In this document: piece by piece, positions 37,619-46,792 of the stretch
How positions within the stretch are numbered: the stretch's first letter is position 1
How the letters are laid out: each line of letters opens with the position of its first letter
Source: Streptomyces phaeoluteigriseus
Lineage (GTDB): Bacteria > Actinomycetota > Actinomycetes > Streptomycetales > Streptomycetaceae
Assembly (NCBI RefSeq): GCF_001896135.2
Contig: NZ_MPOH02000019.1
Location: 249,077 to 309,833 of the forward strand
Length of the DNA stretch: 60,757 nt
Direction of reading: 5' to 3'
Position numbers and translations under genes: made by a program
The notes under the pieces: model-generated
Told to the model about the DNA's origin: nothing
Seen by the model: the letters and a program-made list of their open reading frames with translations, nothing else
Database searches by the model: none

Positions 37619-38236
37619 TCATTTCGACTCCCCCAGCGTCCGGGAGTCGTCATCCGTCACACCTTCGACGCCGAGCTGGCGCGCGAGCCGCTTCAGCCCC
37701 CGGTGGGCGGCGGTACGGACCGCGCCGGGACGCTTGCCGAGGACGCGGGCCGCCGCGGGTCCGTCCAGGCCGACGACGACTCTCAGCAGTACGGCCTCGG
37801 CCTGGTCGGGCGGCAGCCCGCGCACCAGCTCCAGGGCCCGTTCGGTGGACAGCGCCTCCACGACCTGCTCGTGGGTGTTGTGCGGGCCGGGCAGGTCGAG
37901 CATGTCCTGTTCGAGCGCCGCCGACCGGGGCCGTACCCGCAGCCTGCGCAGGTGGTCCAGGGCCCGGTGCCGGGCGATGGTCGCCGTCCAGCCCCGGAAT
38001 CCCGCCCCGTCGCCCTTGAACCGTCCGAGGTCGCGGGCGATCTCCAGCCAGGCGTCGGAGGCGACGTCCTCGGCGTCCTCGCCGACGATGCCGCGCAGAT
38101 AGCCGAGCAGACCCGGCTGCACGATCCGGTACGCGACCGCGAACGCCGACTCGTCGCCGTCCTGGGCTCGCGCTACCGCCGCGCCCAGTTCCCCGTCGTA
38201 CGCCTGCGCGCGCCGGGGTTCCCCTCCCTGGCCCAA
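37619..38236 (-). CDS. ECF-type RNA polymerase sigma factor (pair B)
   Basis: A 205-residue sigma factor paralogous to pair A. Region 2: AQDGDESAFAVAYRIVQPGLLGYLRGIVGEDAEDVASDAWLEIARDL. Region 4: LPPDQAEAVLLRVVVGLDGPAAARVLGKRPGAVRTAAHRGLKRL. No ATG or GTG fits; a TTG at 38236 (LGQGGEPRRAQ) with an ACGAGGA site just upstream is the best start. More distal codons would add a Cys/Arg-rich leader unlike the family. An AGTGTCACA box lies about 110 bases upstream. It is followed directly by its membrane partner. Confidence 0.87.
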   Translation of the reverse strand: MGQGGEPRRAQAYDGELGAAVARAQDGDESAFAVAYRIVQPGLLGYLRGIVGEDAEDVASDAWLEIARDLGRFKGDGAGFRGWTATIARHRALDHLRRLRVRPRSAALEQDMLDLPGPHNTHEQVVEALSTERALELVRGLPPDQAEAVLLRVVVGLDGPAAARVLGKRPGAVRTAAHRGLKRLARQLGVEGVTDDDSRTLGESK

Positions 38237-38344
38237 GACTGTCCTCGTTCGTGCGGAGTTCGTGGCGGGTGCGTGGCGAACGCGCCGTGCACACGTCCCG
38301 GCCGCGTCCTCGCCCCCACGGTCATCAGCGTCAGGCCTCACAGA

Positions 38345-38353
38345 AGTGTCACA
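38345..38353. promoter_or_regulatory. AGTGTCACA box upstream of sigma factor B
   Basis: The 9-base sequence is identical to that at 40643-40651 and related to 39679-39687. On the minus strand it reads TGTGACACT followed by a second TGTGA 6 bases on. Candidate regulatory site; the factor is unknown. Confidence 0.4.
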
Positions 38354-38420
38354 GGACACCGCCGGCACCGGCTCGGTCGCCCCCGCGGGACCGTGCCGGC
38401 ACCGGCGGCGCGTCCCTGGG

Positions 38421-38861
38421 TCAGGCCGCCGCCCCCCTGACCGGCGTACCCCTGCCCGGGGACCGCCGGGCCCTGCCGTGCAGGGTCAGGTAGAAGGTGT
38501 GCAGGGATTCGTCGGCGCCGCCCGCCTCGAAGCGGTTGACGACCTTGCCGAGGGGGTTCCAGACGCGTCCGTCCGGCATGCGCACCCCGACGGACTGGCC
38601 GAACCAGGCCCGCTGCCGGTCGTCGAGGTCGACCCATTCGGCGCCCGCCCGACGGACCAGGACCTCCCCCACGTACGCCCCGAGTTCGACCAGCGTGTCG
38701 TGCGCCCGCTCCCGGTCCGCGCCGCCCTTGCGCAGGCCGTCGACCAGGAAGTCGACGACGCGCAGGCTGGCCACGGAGTAGTCCAGCGGCAGCCGGCCGC
38801 GTGCGCCGACGCGCGCGACGAATCCGGCCGCGCACGCTCTCATCCCGCCCTCGCCGTCCAT
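38421..38861 (-). CDS. Hypothetical protein, LPLDYS paralogue 1
   Basis: A 146-residue protein I do not recognise. Its core (LPLDYSVASLRVVDFLVDGLRK, LVELGAYVGEVLVRRAGAEW, GVRMPDGRVWNPLGKVVNRF) matches the neighbouring gene at 39141 block by block, so the two are paralogues. It has no signal peptide and no helix long enough to span a membrane. The pattern of a two-helix start and a WxxxD/PDGRxWxP C-terminal half resembles small Streptomyces proteins of unknown function. ATG 38861 (MDGEGGMRAC) or the ATG six codons later is possible. Confidence 0.7.
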   Translation of the reverse strand: MDGEGGMRACAAGFVARVGARGRLPLDYSVASLRVVDFLVDGLRKGGADRERAHDTLVELGAYVGEVLVRRAGAEWVDLDDRQRAWFGQSVGVRMPDGRVWNPLGKVVNRFEAGGADESLHTFYLTLHGRARRSPGRGTPVRGAAA

Positions 38862-39140
38862 GGGTTCCGTCCCCTCCCCTCGGGTGGGGGGACCGCCGAG
38901 CCAGGTCCCCCGCCTGCCCCAGCGGATCGGACCCCGAAAGCATCACGCGCACCGACTGTGCCAGTGGTCACAGCGGGACGGGGAGAGGCCCGGTGGCACG
39001 GGGAGCCGGGGTCCCCGCAGGCCCCGGGCGTGGGTCGTCGTGAGCGGGGACGACGGAACCCGGACGACGCCGGGCACCCCGGCGGCCGGCCGCCCGACGG
39101 GAGGCTCCTGAAGCACTGACCGTCTCCTCACCGGGCGCGG

Positions 39141-39577
39141 TCAGCCCGTCGCGTCCCGGCACAGCAGGCGCAGGGAGCCGTGGCCGGCGAAGCAGCGGCG
39201 GGCCTCGTCGACCGGTCCCACAGCCGGCCGTCGGGGGTGCGGACCCAGTGGTCGCCGCCCGTCGACCACCACTCGCCGCCGGTCTCGCGGACGATCACCT
39301 CACCGCCGTACGCCCCGAGCCCGCGCAGCACGTTCTCCACGGCGCCGTACGGCGTGTCCTCGCGGCGCAGCTCGTCGATCACCCGGTCGACGCGCCACAG
39401 GCTCTGCGCCGAGTAGTCGAGGGGCAGCCGCGCGCCCTCGCGCAGGGCGGTCACGGCGTCCGCCGCCCACCGCGCCGGTCTCGCGGCGGCGGAGGGCCTG
39501 CCGCCGGGCTGGGTCTGCCCCGGCGCCGGGGGCTCCGTCGCGGCGTCCGCCGCTCCTCGCGTCACATTCCACGTCAC
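39141..39577 (-). CDS. Hypothetical protein, LPLDYS paralogue 2 (C-terminus frameshifted)
   Basis: About 145 residues. The main frame reads LREGARLPLDYSAQSLWRVDRVIDELRR, LRGLGAYGGEVIVRETGGEWW, then HWVRTPDGRLWD. Near 39216 one C appears to be missing (GGGACCGGTC to GGGACCCGGTC). The restored frame ends PVDEARRCFAGHGSLRLLCRDATG at 39141, whereas the unrepaired frame runs to 39128 with a basic tail. Start is uncertain: GTG 39577 or GTG 39565 (VTRGAADAATE); neither has a clear ribosome site. Function unknown. Paralogous to the gene at 38421, with a PDGRxWDP motif shared by both. Confidence 0.65.
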
Positions 39578-39995
39578 ATACGGAACAGCGAGGTCGGCGC
39601 GGTTTCCGTCACGCCGTTCGGGGCTGTTCCCGGGACCGGCGCACGACCGCCCCACCTTCCCCGCAGGACGGTCACCGGAGTGACACTTCCGCCCTCCGGT
39701 GCGCTGTCGGGCCGGGTGGAGATCCTGGGCGGAGCAGTAGCCGTTCGCGCCCCCACCGCGGCCCGGACGACCCGCGTCCGGCCTCCTCGCGGACCCCGAC
39801 CTCGACGGCCCGTGGCGCCCGGTCCGCCCGAGCCGTTCCCCGCCCCGGCGGCGTGGGCCGAGGAGGCACACACCCGCGCCGCCCCGCCCACGCCGCGCCC
39901 ACACCGCCCTCCCGCGCGACGCGACCGCGCGATACCGCGACGCCGTGGTCGAGTGGCCGCACAAGTGCGTCACCCCTCCGATCGACCCGCCGGGG
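39578..39995. other. Intergenic region between small hypothetical genes
   Basis: A ~418-base gap. It contains AGTGACACT at 39679-39687 about 100 bases before the paralogue 2 start. The remainder is very GC-rich with no frame showing actinobacterial coding bias, and no strong hairpin. Confidence 0.4.
39679..39687. promoter_or_regulatory. AGTGACACT box upstream of paralogue 2
   Basis: On the minus strand AGTGTCACT, one base different from the AGTGTCACA boxes at 38345 and 40643. It lies about 100 bases before the start codon. Confidence 0.35.
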
Positions 39996-40571
39996 TCACT
40001 TCCGCCCGCGCGCCCTGCGGGACACCACCGCCCGGAGCACCCGGCGCCCCTCGACGGACACCTCCAGCGCCCGGCGCAGCCCGCCCGCGCCGTGCTCGGC
40101 GAGGACCTCCAGGACGGTGATCTGACGGCGCAGTTCCGCGGCGGCCAGCGGCGGCATGGCCTCCGTACGGCCCGCGCGGCGGGAGTCCAGCGTGGCGGGG
40201 TCGTCGGCGGGGTCGAGGAGCCGGTGGATCTGGAGCGAGGCGACCGAGCAGGCGTCCGCCCAGACGCGGACCTGCGTGCCGGTGCGTTCGGCGGGGGCGG
40301 CCGCCAGCATCCGCCGGGCGAGCAGAACGGCCTCGTCGTCACCGTCGGCCTCGCTGTCACCGTCGGCCTCGCTGTCGCCCAGCTTGCCGCGTATCCGGTC
40401 CAGGATCCCGCCCCAGTCGGCCGTGTCGGACGCCTCCGTGAGGTTGCCCCACAGCGGGCGCAGGATCTCGTCGTCGCCCCCGAGGAGAGGCACGCATCGA
40501 TCCAAACAAGCCAGTCCGCTCGCGGCCAGACCGCGTTCGTCGGCCTGGGCGATGAGGTCCACCAGGCTCAT
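39996..40571 (-). CDS. Hypothetical helical protein
   Basis: A 191-residue soluble protein, mostly helical, that I do not recognise. An acidic repeat GDSEADGDSEADGDDEA (encoded by an 18-base direct repeat) sits near residue 65. The second half is SVASLQIHRLLDPADDPATL followed by a basic C-terminus VVSRRARGRK. No signal peptide or catalytic motif. ATG 40571 (MSLVDLIAQADERGL) has GGGAGACG just upstream. An AGTGTCACA box is 72 bases before the start. Confidence 0.7.
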   Translation of the reverse strand: MSLVDLIAQADERGLAASGLACLDRCVPLLGGDDEILRPLWGNLTEASDTADWGGILDRIRGKLGDSEADGDSEADGDDEAVLLARRMLAAAPAERTGTQVRVWADACSVASLQIHRLLDPADDPATLDSRRAGRTEAMPPLAAAELRRQITVLEVLAEHGAGGLRRALEVSVEGRRVLRAVVSRRARGRK

Positions 40572-40642
40572 TCACGTCTCCCTGTCCAGGGCACCACCCT
40601 TACGGAGCCCGCACTTCCCCTTACTGCGTGCGACAGCCGAGG

Positions 40643-40651
40643 AGTGTCACA
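40643..40651. promoter_or_regulatory. AGTGTCACA box upstream of the 191-residue protein
   Basis: Exact match to the box before sigma factor B (38345-38353), in the same orientation and also roughly 70-110 bases before a minus-strand start. Confidence 0.4.
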
Positions 40652-40692
40652 GGGGGCGGGAGGAGATGTTTTCGGCCAGGCCGCTCAAGGGC

Positions 40693-42370
40693 TCAGCCCA
40701 GGCGGTCGGCGAGCGCCTTGAACTGCGTCCAGGACAGCTCCGGCGCACCGGGGTCCCACAGCTTCTGCACGGTCGCCCGCAGCGGCATCCTGATGCCGGC
40801 CGCGACCTGGTCCTGGGTCTGCGAGTTCGCCAGGTCGCACCAGACGGCGAAGGTCCCGCCGAGGATCTGGCCGTCGTAGCGCGCGGGCACCGGCGTCGTG
40901 CCGCGCAGCACGCGCGGGGTCCACTGCTCGTAGATCCGCTGCCCGGTCGGGTAGACGAAGGTCTGCGGCTGTCCGAGGACGTAGTAGAGGTACTCGTCGT
41001 TGTAGTTGACGACCTCGCGGCCCGCGCTCAGGTAGTCGGTGGGCGGGCGCGCGCCGATCTCCTTGCCGGTCCAGTAGGCGACCTGGAGGGCGGCGTCGGC
41101 CTTCACGGACGTGCCCTTGAAGAAGCCGTCGTTCCAGGCCCGCACGGTGCGGTCGTGGGTGCGGACGGTGTCGGCGCGGTCGTCGAGCCAGCCGGTCGCG
41201 AGGTCGGCGACGGTCGCGCCGGAGCCGTACCGCTCCCGCGCGGCGGCGGCCAGCTGCGGGTAGGAGGCCTCCGGGTCGGAGACGGTCAGGGCCTGGTACT
41301 CGTCGCCGCCCAGGTGCCACTGCCCGCCGGGGAACAGCTCGGCGTACTCGTCGAGGAGGTCGTCGAGGAGGGCCGCGGAGGCGTCCTTGGAGATGTCGAT
41401 CGCCCCGCGCGTGGCGACACCGCTCGCGTTGCGCAGTTGGAGTTCGGGGTGGGCGGCGAGGACGGCGCCCAGGTGCCCGGGCGAGTCGATCTCGGGCACG
41501 ACCGTGATGTGCCGGCTCTCCGCCAGGTCGACGATCTTCCTGACCTGCGCCTTGGTCAGGTGCTGCCGGGAGACGATCTCGGGGTGGGTGTCGGACTCGA
41601 TCCGGAAGGCCTGGTCGTCGGAGAAGTGCAGGCCTATCTCGTTGAACTTCAGGTCCCCCAGCTCCCGCACCCGGGCCTCGATCCACCCGGCCGTGAAGTT
41701 CTTGCGCGCGATGTCCAGCATGAACCCGCGCCGCGGCTTGGCCGGCTCGTCGCGCACGACTCCCTCCGGTGCCGTACCGCCGCCGCGCACCTCCTGCTTC
41801 AGGGTCCGCGTGCCGTAGAACACGCCCGCGTCGGTCGGCCCGCTGACGGTCACCCGTCCGCCGCGCACGGTCATGGTGTACGACTCCGGGTTCGCGCCCT
41901 CGTCGTCGTTGAGCGCCAGCCGCAGGTCGCCGGCGCGCACGTCGTCCCGCTCGCCCGCGTACGTCATCCCCAGCTCACCGGCGACCAGCCGGCCCTCGTC
42001 GGCGAGGTCCGCGTCGCTCACCACGACCCGCCGCTCGGCGGCCGGCCGCCAGCCGGGGCCGCGCGCCGGGATGTGCGCACGGACGGCGGGAATCGTCCGG
42101 GGGGCCTTGGAGAGGGCGTACGACCGGGTGGGGGTCGGGCTCGCGCCCGACGCCGGACGGGGCGGGATCGCCGCTCACCCCGCCGGACGTACCGGCGGCC
42201 CGGTCCGCCGCCGATCCCGCGGGCGACCCACCGCCGCCGTCCCCGGAGGCCCAGACGCCCACCCCCGCCCCGAGCACGACGACGAGGCCGCCGGCCAGGA
42301 GCGCCCGCCGTACGGCCTTGTCCTGCGGCCTCTTCTCCGGCGCGCGGCGCCGATGCCTGTGCCTGCTCAC
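40693..42370 (-). CDS. Secreted beta-N-acetylhexosaminidase (GH20), N-terminus frameshifted
   Basis: From ATG 42370 a basic start and helix ALLAGGLVVVLGAGVGVW form a signal peptide or anchor, then a Gly/Ala/Ser linker. Near 42145-42165 the frame shifts (net +1 or two bases missing). The next frame resumes PTPTRSYALSKAPRTIPAVRA and continues to 40693. The GH20 domain is complete: PRRGFMLDIARKNF, KFNEIGLHFSDDQAFR, EIDSPGHLGA, catalytic pair HLGGDEY, and a late WTGKEIG/QILGGTFAVWCD. It would release N-acetylhexosamine from chitin-type or wall oligosaccharides outside the cell. An uncorrected reading would start only at 42024. Confidence 0.87.
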
Positions 42371-42535
42371 CCCGCCAACCTACGACCCTGGTCCGGCCGG
42401 GGCGCGCCGAAGGGGGCCGTCACCGGTTCCGAAACTCTCCCGTGCGGGTGAAATTCGGGCATCCGTCGGACACGCCATGACCACTCTCGATAACGTGATG
42501 TCACACCCTTCACTGCATCCCCTGCCACACCACAC

Positions 42536-43089
42536 GTGACGCGAGGATCCACGCTGCCTGCGCACCGTCTCTCCGACCTTCCGGACCGGGTCGCCATACC
42601 GACCCTGCCGGAACAGCCCCGCACCCCTCCGCCGGCCTCCACCGCGCTGGAAGGGTTCAACGGCGCGCCCGAGGCCGAGGCGCACCGCACCCTCCTCGGC
42701 TGCCTCCGCAGCCTCCGCTGGGCGCACCGCCTCGCGGCCCACCGCCCCTACCCCACCCTCGACGCCCTCCTGGCCGCGTCGACGAGGCGGCGTACGACCT
42801 GACGGCGGGGGACCTGACGGAGGCACTGGCCGCCGAGTCCCAGCCGTCGCTGCCCGAGGACGCGTACGGCGCGGCCCACACGGCGCTCGGCGCGGCCCAC
42901 GCGGCCTACGAGGCGCGCTTCGGCCACACGTTCGTCATCTGCCTGGACGGCGTACCCCCGGACGAGACCCTGGACTACGTCCTGGAAGCCATCCGGTCAC
43001 GGTTGACGAACGATCCGGAGGAGGAGCGGGTGGTGACGGCGGAGGAACTCCGCCGCCTCGCCAGGCAACGGCTGTCCGAGTCGCTCTGA
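42536..43089 (+). pseudogene. OHCU decarboxylase-like protein, split by a frameshift
   Basis: Frame 1 (GTG 42536) reads LEGFNGAPEAEAHRTLLGCLRSLRWAHRLAAHRPYPTLDALLAA. At ~42778 a G is missing (GCGTCGAC to GCGGTCGAC), and frame 2 continues VDEAAYDLTAGDLTEALAAESQP, ALGAAHAAYEARFGHTFVICLDG, RLTNDPEEERVVTAEELRRLARQRL. The arrangement matches 2-oxo-4-hydroxy-4-carboxy-5-ureidoimidazoline decarboxylase, the uric-acid pathway enzyme giving S-allantoin, but it is a diverged member (~184 residues). The start could also be a CTG at 42554 behind GAGGA. No other ureide genes are adjacent. Confidence 0.72.
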
Positions 43090-43298
43090 GGGGCACGGGG
43101 CCGCGACATCTGCGGCACCTCACCCCATATGCCGCAATCCTCACCCATACGCGTGCCAGTTTGATCACACCGGTAGGCCCCCCGTAAGCCGAGCGCCAGC
43201 GCGTCGCTACGATGCTGGGGGCCGGTGGACCGTACCCGGCCGGCCCGTCCGACGCCGAAGCCGGCAGGCCCCAATCCCCGCTCCCGGAGGGTTCTTCC

Positions 43299-43679
43299 GT
43301 GCCGGCTGGAACGCTGTACCGCGGCCGGGAAGGAATGTGGTCCTGGGTGGCTCATCGAGTCACCGGCGTCCTCATCTTCTTCTTCCTGTTCGTACACGTG
43401 CTGGACACCGCACTCGTGCGTGTCTCCCCCGAGGACTACGACAAGGTCGTAGCCACCTACAAGACCCCGATCGTCGCCGTGCTTGAGTACGGCCTGGTGG
43501 CCGCCATCCTCTTCCACGCGCTGAACGGTCTGCGCGTCATCGCCGTCGACTTCTGGTCGAAGGGCCCGCGCTACCAGAAGCAGATGCTCTGGACCGTCGT
43601 CGGCATCTGGGTCGTGCTGATGATCGGGGCGATCTACCCCGTTCTCGGCCACGCCGCTCGTGAAGTGTTCGGGAGCTGA
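43299..43679 (+). CDS. sdhC: Succinate dehydrogenase cytochrome b556 subunit
   Basis: A 126-residue membrane anchor of complex II, with three helices. It begins VPAGTLYRGREGMWSWVAHRVTGVLIFFFLFVHVLD, the standard SdhC pattern with a heme-ligand His region, and ends VLGHAAREVFGS. The second helix carries FHALNGLRVIAVDF. The GTG at 43299 has a GGAGGG site 8 bases upstream. First gene of sdhCDAB, 5 bases before sdhD. Confidence 0.94.
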   Translation: MPAGTLYRGREGMWSWVAHRVTGVLIFFFLFVHVLDTALVRVSPEDYDKVVATYKTPIVAVLEYGLVAAILFHALNGLRVIAVDFWSKGPRYQKQMLWTVVGIWVVLMIGAIYPVLGHAAREVFGS

Positions 43680-43684
43680 GACAG

Positions 43685-44167
43685 ATGGCCACCACTGAAA
43701 CCACCGCGTCCGGGATCGGCCCCGTCGAGGGCGCTTCCCAGTACAGCGTCGACAATCCGGCGCCCCTGATCGAGGCTCCGCGTCAGCGGACCAAGAAGTC
43801 CCCGAAGTCGACCCGGGGCAACTTCGAGATGGCCGCCTGGCTGTTCATGCGCCTCTCCGGCGTGGTGCTGGTCGTCCTGGTCATCGGTCACCTGCTGATC
43901 CAGCTGGTGCTGGACGGCGGCGTCTCCAAGATCGGCTTCGCCTTCGTGGCCGGCCGCTGGGCCTCGCCGTTCTGGCAGGTCTGGGACCTGCTGATGCTGT
44001 GGCTGGCGATGCTGCACGGCGCCAACGGCCTGCGCACGGTCATCAACGACTACGCGGAGCGCGCGAACACCCGACTGTGGCTGAAGGGCCTGCTCTACAC
44101 CGCCACGGTGTTCACCATCCTGCTGGGCACGCTGGTGATCTTCACCTTCGACCCGAACATCCGCTAG
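43685..44167 (+). CDS. sdhD: Succinate dehydrogenase hydrophobic membrane anchor
   Basis: A 160-residue subunit with a ~45-residue cytosolic leader (MATTETTASGIGPVEG...TKKSPKSTRGN) and three helices. The first is EMAAWLFMRLSGVVLVVLVIGHLL, and the loop MLHGANGLRTVINDYAER supplies heme and quinone contacts. It binds quinone and cytochrome heme with SdhC. It sits between sdhC and sdhA with short gaps of 5 and 24 bases. Confidence 0.94.
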   Translation: MATTETTASGIGPVEGASQYSVDNPAPLIEAPRQRTKKSPKSTRGNFEMAAWLFMRLSGVVLVVLVIGHLLIQLVLDGGVSKIGFAFVAGRWASPFWQVWDLLMLWLAMLHGANGLRTVINDYAERANTRLWLKGLLYTATVFTILLGTLVIFTFDPNIR

Positions 44168-44191
44168 GCACGGGGCTGAGGTAATCCACTC

Positions 44192-45946
44192 ATGAAGATC
44201 CACAAGTACGACACCGTCATCGTCGGCGCCGGCGGCGCCGGTATGCGCGCCGCCATCGAGTCGACGAAGCGCAGCCGCACCGCGGTCCTGACGAAGCTCT
44301 ACCCCACCCGCTCCCACACGGGCGCGGCGCAGGGCGGCATGGCCGCCGCGCTGGCCAACGTGGAGGAGGACAACTGGGAGTGGCACACCTTCGACACGAT
44401 CAAGGGCGGCGACTACCTGGTCGACCAGGACGCCGCCGAGATCCTGGCGAAGGAGGCCATCGACTCCGTCCTCGACCTGGAGAAGATGGGCCTGCCGTTC
44501 AACCGGACCCCGAACGGCACGATCGACCAGCGCCGCTTCGGCGGTCACAGCCGCAACCACGGCGAGGCCCCGGTCCGCCGGTCCTGCTACGCGGCCGACC
44601 GCACCGGCCACATGATCCTCCAGACGCTGTACCAGAACTGCGTGAAGGAGGGCGTGGAGTTCTTCAACGAGTTCTACGTCCTGGACCAGCTGATCAGCGA
44701 GGTCGACGGCGTCAAGAAGTCGGCCGGCGTCGTGGCGTACGAGCTGGCCACCGGCGAGATCCACGTCTTCCAGGCGAAGGCCGTGATCTACGCCTCGGGC
44801 GGCACCGGCAAGTTCTTCAAGGTGACGTCCAACGCGCACACGCTGACGGGTGACGGGCAGGCGGCGGTCTACCGTCGCGGCATCCCGCTGGAGGACATGG
44901 AGTTCTTCCAGTTCCACCCGACCGGCATCTGGCGCATGGGCATCCTGCTGACGGAGGGCGCCCGCGGTGAGGGCGGCATCCTCCGCAACAAGGACGGCGA
45001 GCGCTTCATGGAGAAGTACGCGCCCGTCATGAAGGATCTGGCGTCGCGTGACGTCGTGTCCCGGTCCATCTACACGGAGATCCGTGAGGGCCGCGGCTGC
45101 GGTCCCGAGGGCGACCACGTCTACCTCGACCTCACGCACCTCCCGCCGGAGCAGCTCGACGCGAAGCTGCCGGACATCACCGAGTTCGCGCGCACCTACC
45201 TCGGTATCGAGCCGTACACGGACCCGATCCCGATCCAGCCCACCGCGCACTACGCCATGGGCGGCATCCCGACGAACGTCGCGGGTGAGGTGCTGGCCGA
45301 CAACACCACGGTGGTGCCCGGTCTGTACGCCGCCGGTGAGGTCGCCTGCGTGTCCGTGCACGGCGCCAACCGGCTGGGCACGAACTCGCTGCTGGACATC
45401 AACGTGTTCGGCAAGCGCGCGGGCATCGCCGCCGCCGAGTACTCCCAGAAGGCCGACTTCGTCGAGCTGCCGGAGGACCCCGCGTCCCTGGTCGTCGCGC
45501 AGATCGAGCGGCTGCGCAACTCGACGGGCACCGAGCGGGTGTCGACGATCCGCCGCGAGCTGCAGGAGACCATGGACGCCAACGTCATGGTGTTCCGCAC
45601 CGAGCAGACGATCAAGACGGCGGTCGAGAAGATCGCCGAGCTGCGCGAGCGCTACCTGAACGTCTCGGTCCAGGACAAGGGCAAGCGGTTCAACACCGAC
45701 CTGCTGGAGGCCGTCGAGCTGGGCAACCTGCTCGACCTGGCCGAGGTCATGGCCGTGTCCGCCCTCGCCCGCAAGGAGTCCCGCGGCGGTCACTACCGCG
45801 AGGACTACCCGAACCGCGACGACGTCAACTTCATGCGCCACACCATGGCGTACCGCGAGGTGGGCGACGACGGCACCGAGTCCATCCGTCTCGACTACAA
45901 GCCGGTCGTCCAGACCCGCTACCAGCCGATGGAGCGTAAGTACTGA
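44192..45946 (+). CDS. sdhA: Succinate dehydrogenase flavoprotein subunit
   Basis: A 584-residue FAD-containing subunit that oxidises succinate to fumarate on the cytoplasmic face. It has an N-terminal dinucleotide motif VIVGAGGAGMRAA, a covalent-FAD region TRSHTGAAQGGMAAAL, the active-site loop RRFGGHSRNHGEAPVRRSCYAADRTG, and a substrate segment HPTGIWRMGILLTEGARGEGG. The helical C-terminal domain is complete. The stop overlaps the sdhB start (TGATG), coupling translation. The length is that of the actinobacterial enzyme. Confidence 0.98.
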   Translation: MKIHKYDTVIVGAGGAGMRAAIESTKRSRTAVLTKLYPTRSHTGAAQGGMAAALANVEEDNWEWHTFDTIKGGDYLVDQDAAEILAKEAIDSVLDLEKMGLPFNRTPNGTIDQRRFGGHSRNHGEAPVRRSCYAADRTGHMILQTLYQNCVKEGVEFFNEFYVLDQLISEVDGVKKSAGVVAYELATGEIHVFQAKAVIYASGGTGKFFKVTSNAHTLTGDGQAAVYRRGIPLEDMEFFQFHPTGIWRMGILLTEGARGEGGILRNKDGERFMEKYAPVMKDLASRDVVSRSIYTEIREGRGCGPEGDHVYLDLTHLPPEQLDAKLPDITEFARTYLGIEPYTDPIPIQPTAHYAMGGIPTNVAGEVLADNTTVVPGLYAAGEVACVSVHGANRLGTNSLLDINVFGKRAGIAAAEYSQKADFVELPEDPASLVVAQIERLRNSTGTERVSTIRRELQETMDANVMVFRTEQTIKTAVEKIAELRERYLNVSVQDKGKRFNTDLLEAVELGNLLDLAEVMAVSALARKESRGGHYREDYPNRDDVNFMRHTMAYREVGDDGTESIRLDYKPVVQTRYQPMERKY

Positions 45947-46719
45947 TGGCTACCCCTGTTCTGGACAAGGCGGACTCGGCCCCCGAGCCCGGTTTCGCCG
46001 ACTCCCCCTACATCACGGTCACCTTCCGGATCCGCCGGTTCAACCCGGAGATCTCGGCCGAGGCGTTCTGGGACGACTTCCAGGTGGAGATCGACCCCAA
46101 GGAGCGCGTCCTCGACGCCCTCCACAAGATCAAGTGGGAGCTGGACGGCAGCCTGACCTTCCGCCGTTCCTGCGCCCACGGCATCTGCGGTTCCGACGCG
46201 ATGCGGATCAACGGCAAGAACCGCCTCGCCTGCAAGACGCTGATCAAGGACATCAACCCCGCCAAGCCGATCACGGTCGAGGCCATAAAGGGCCTCACGG
46301 TCCTGAAGGACCTCGTGGTCGACATGGACCCGTTCTTCCAGGCGTACCGCGACGTCATGCCCTTCCTCATCACGAAGGACACCAACGAGCCGACCCGTGA
46401 GCGGCTCCAGACGGCCGAGGACCGCGAGCGCTTCGACGACACCACGAAGTGCATCCTGTGCGCCGCGTGCACGTCCTCGTGCCCGGTGTTCTGGAACGAC
46501 GGGCAGTACTTCGGCCCGGCGGCCATCGTCAACGCGCACCGTTTCATCTTCGACTCGCGCGACGAGGCCGGCGAGCAGCGTCTGGAGATCCTGAACGACC
46601 GTGACGGCGTGTGGCGTTGCCGTACGACGTTCAACTGCACGGACGCGTGCCCGCGTGGCATCGAGATCACCAAGGCGATCCAGGAAGTGAAGCGGGCGCT
46701 GATCACCCGCCGCTACTGA
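45946..46719 (+). CDS. sdhB: Succinate dehydrogenase iron-sulfur subunit
   Basis: A 257-residue electron-transfer subunit. A [2Fe-2S] domain with SCAHGICGSDAM and CKTL is followed by CILCAACTSSCP and CTDACPRGIEITKAI, which hold the [4Fe-4S] and [3Fe-4S] clusters. The ATG at 45946 gives MATPVLDKADSAPEP. It carries electrons from SdhA to the quinone site in SdhC/SdhD. Last gene of the operon, followed by a strong hairpin. Confidence 0.98.
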   Translation: MATPVLDKADSAPEPGFADSPYITVTFRIRRFNPEISAEAFWDDFQVEIDPKERVLDALHKIKWELDGSLTFRRSCAHGICGSDAMRINGKNRLACKTLIKDINPAKPITVEAIKGLTVLKDLVVDMDPFFQAYRDVMPFLITKDTNEPTRERLQTAEDRERFDDTTKCILCAACTSSCPVFWNDGQYFGPAAIVNAHRFIFDSRDEAGEQRLEILNDRDGVWRCRTTFNCTDACPRGIEITKAIQEVKRALITRRY

Positions 46720-46735
46720 TCACTGATCCCGGCGC

Positions 46736-46780
46736 AACGCCGAGGGCCCCGCTCCATGCAGGAGCGGGGCCCTCGGCGTT
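46736..46780 (+). terminator. Strong sdh operon terminator
   Basis: Perfect 20-bp stem from 46736-46755 and 46761-46780 around the loop ATGCA. It ends in TT on the plus strand and lies between sdhB and the convergent TM2 gene, so it may work in both directions. Confidence 0.9.
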
Positions 46781-46792
46781 GGGCGGGCGGGA

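Noticed and set aside
40156..42480. 774-codon plus-strand frame opposite the hexosaminidase
   Set aside because: Antisense shadow with no recognisable domain; the GH20 motifs are on the minus strand.
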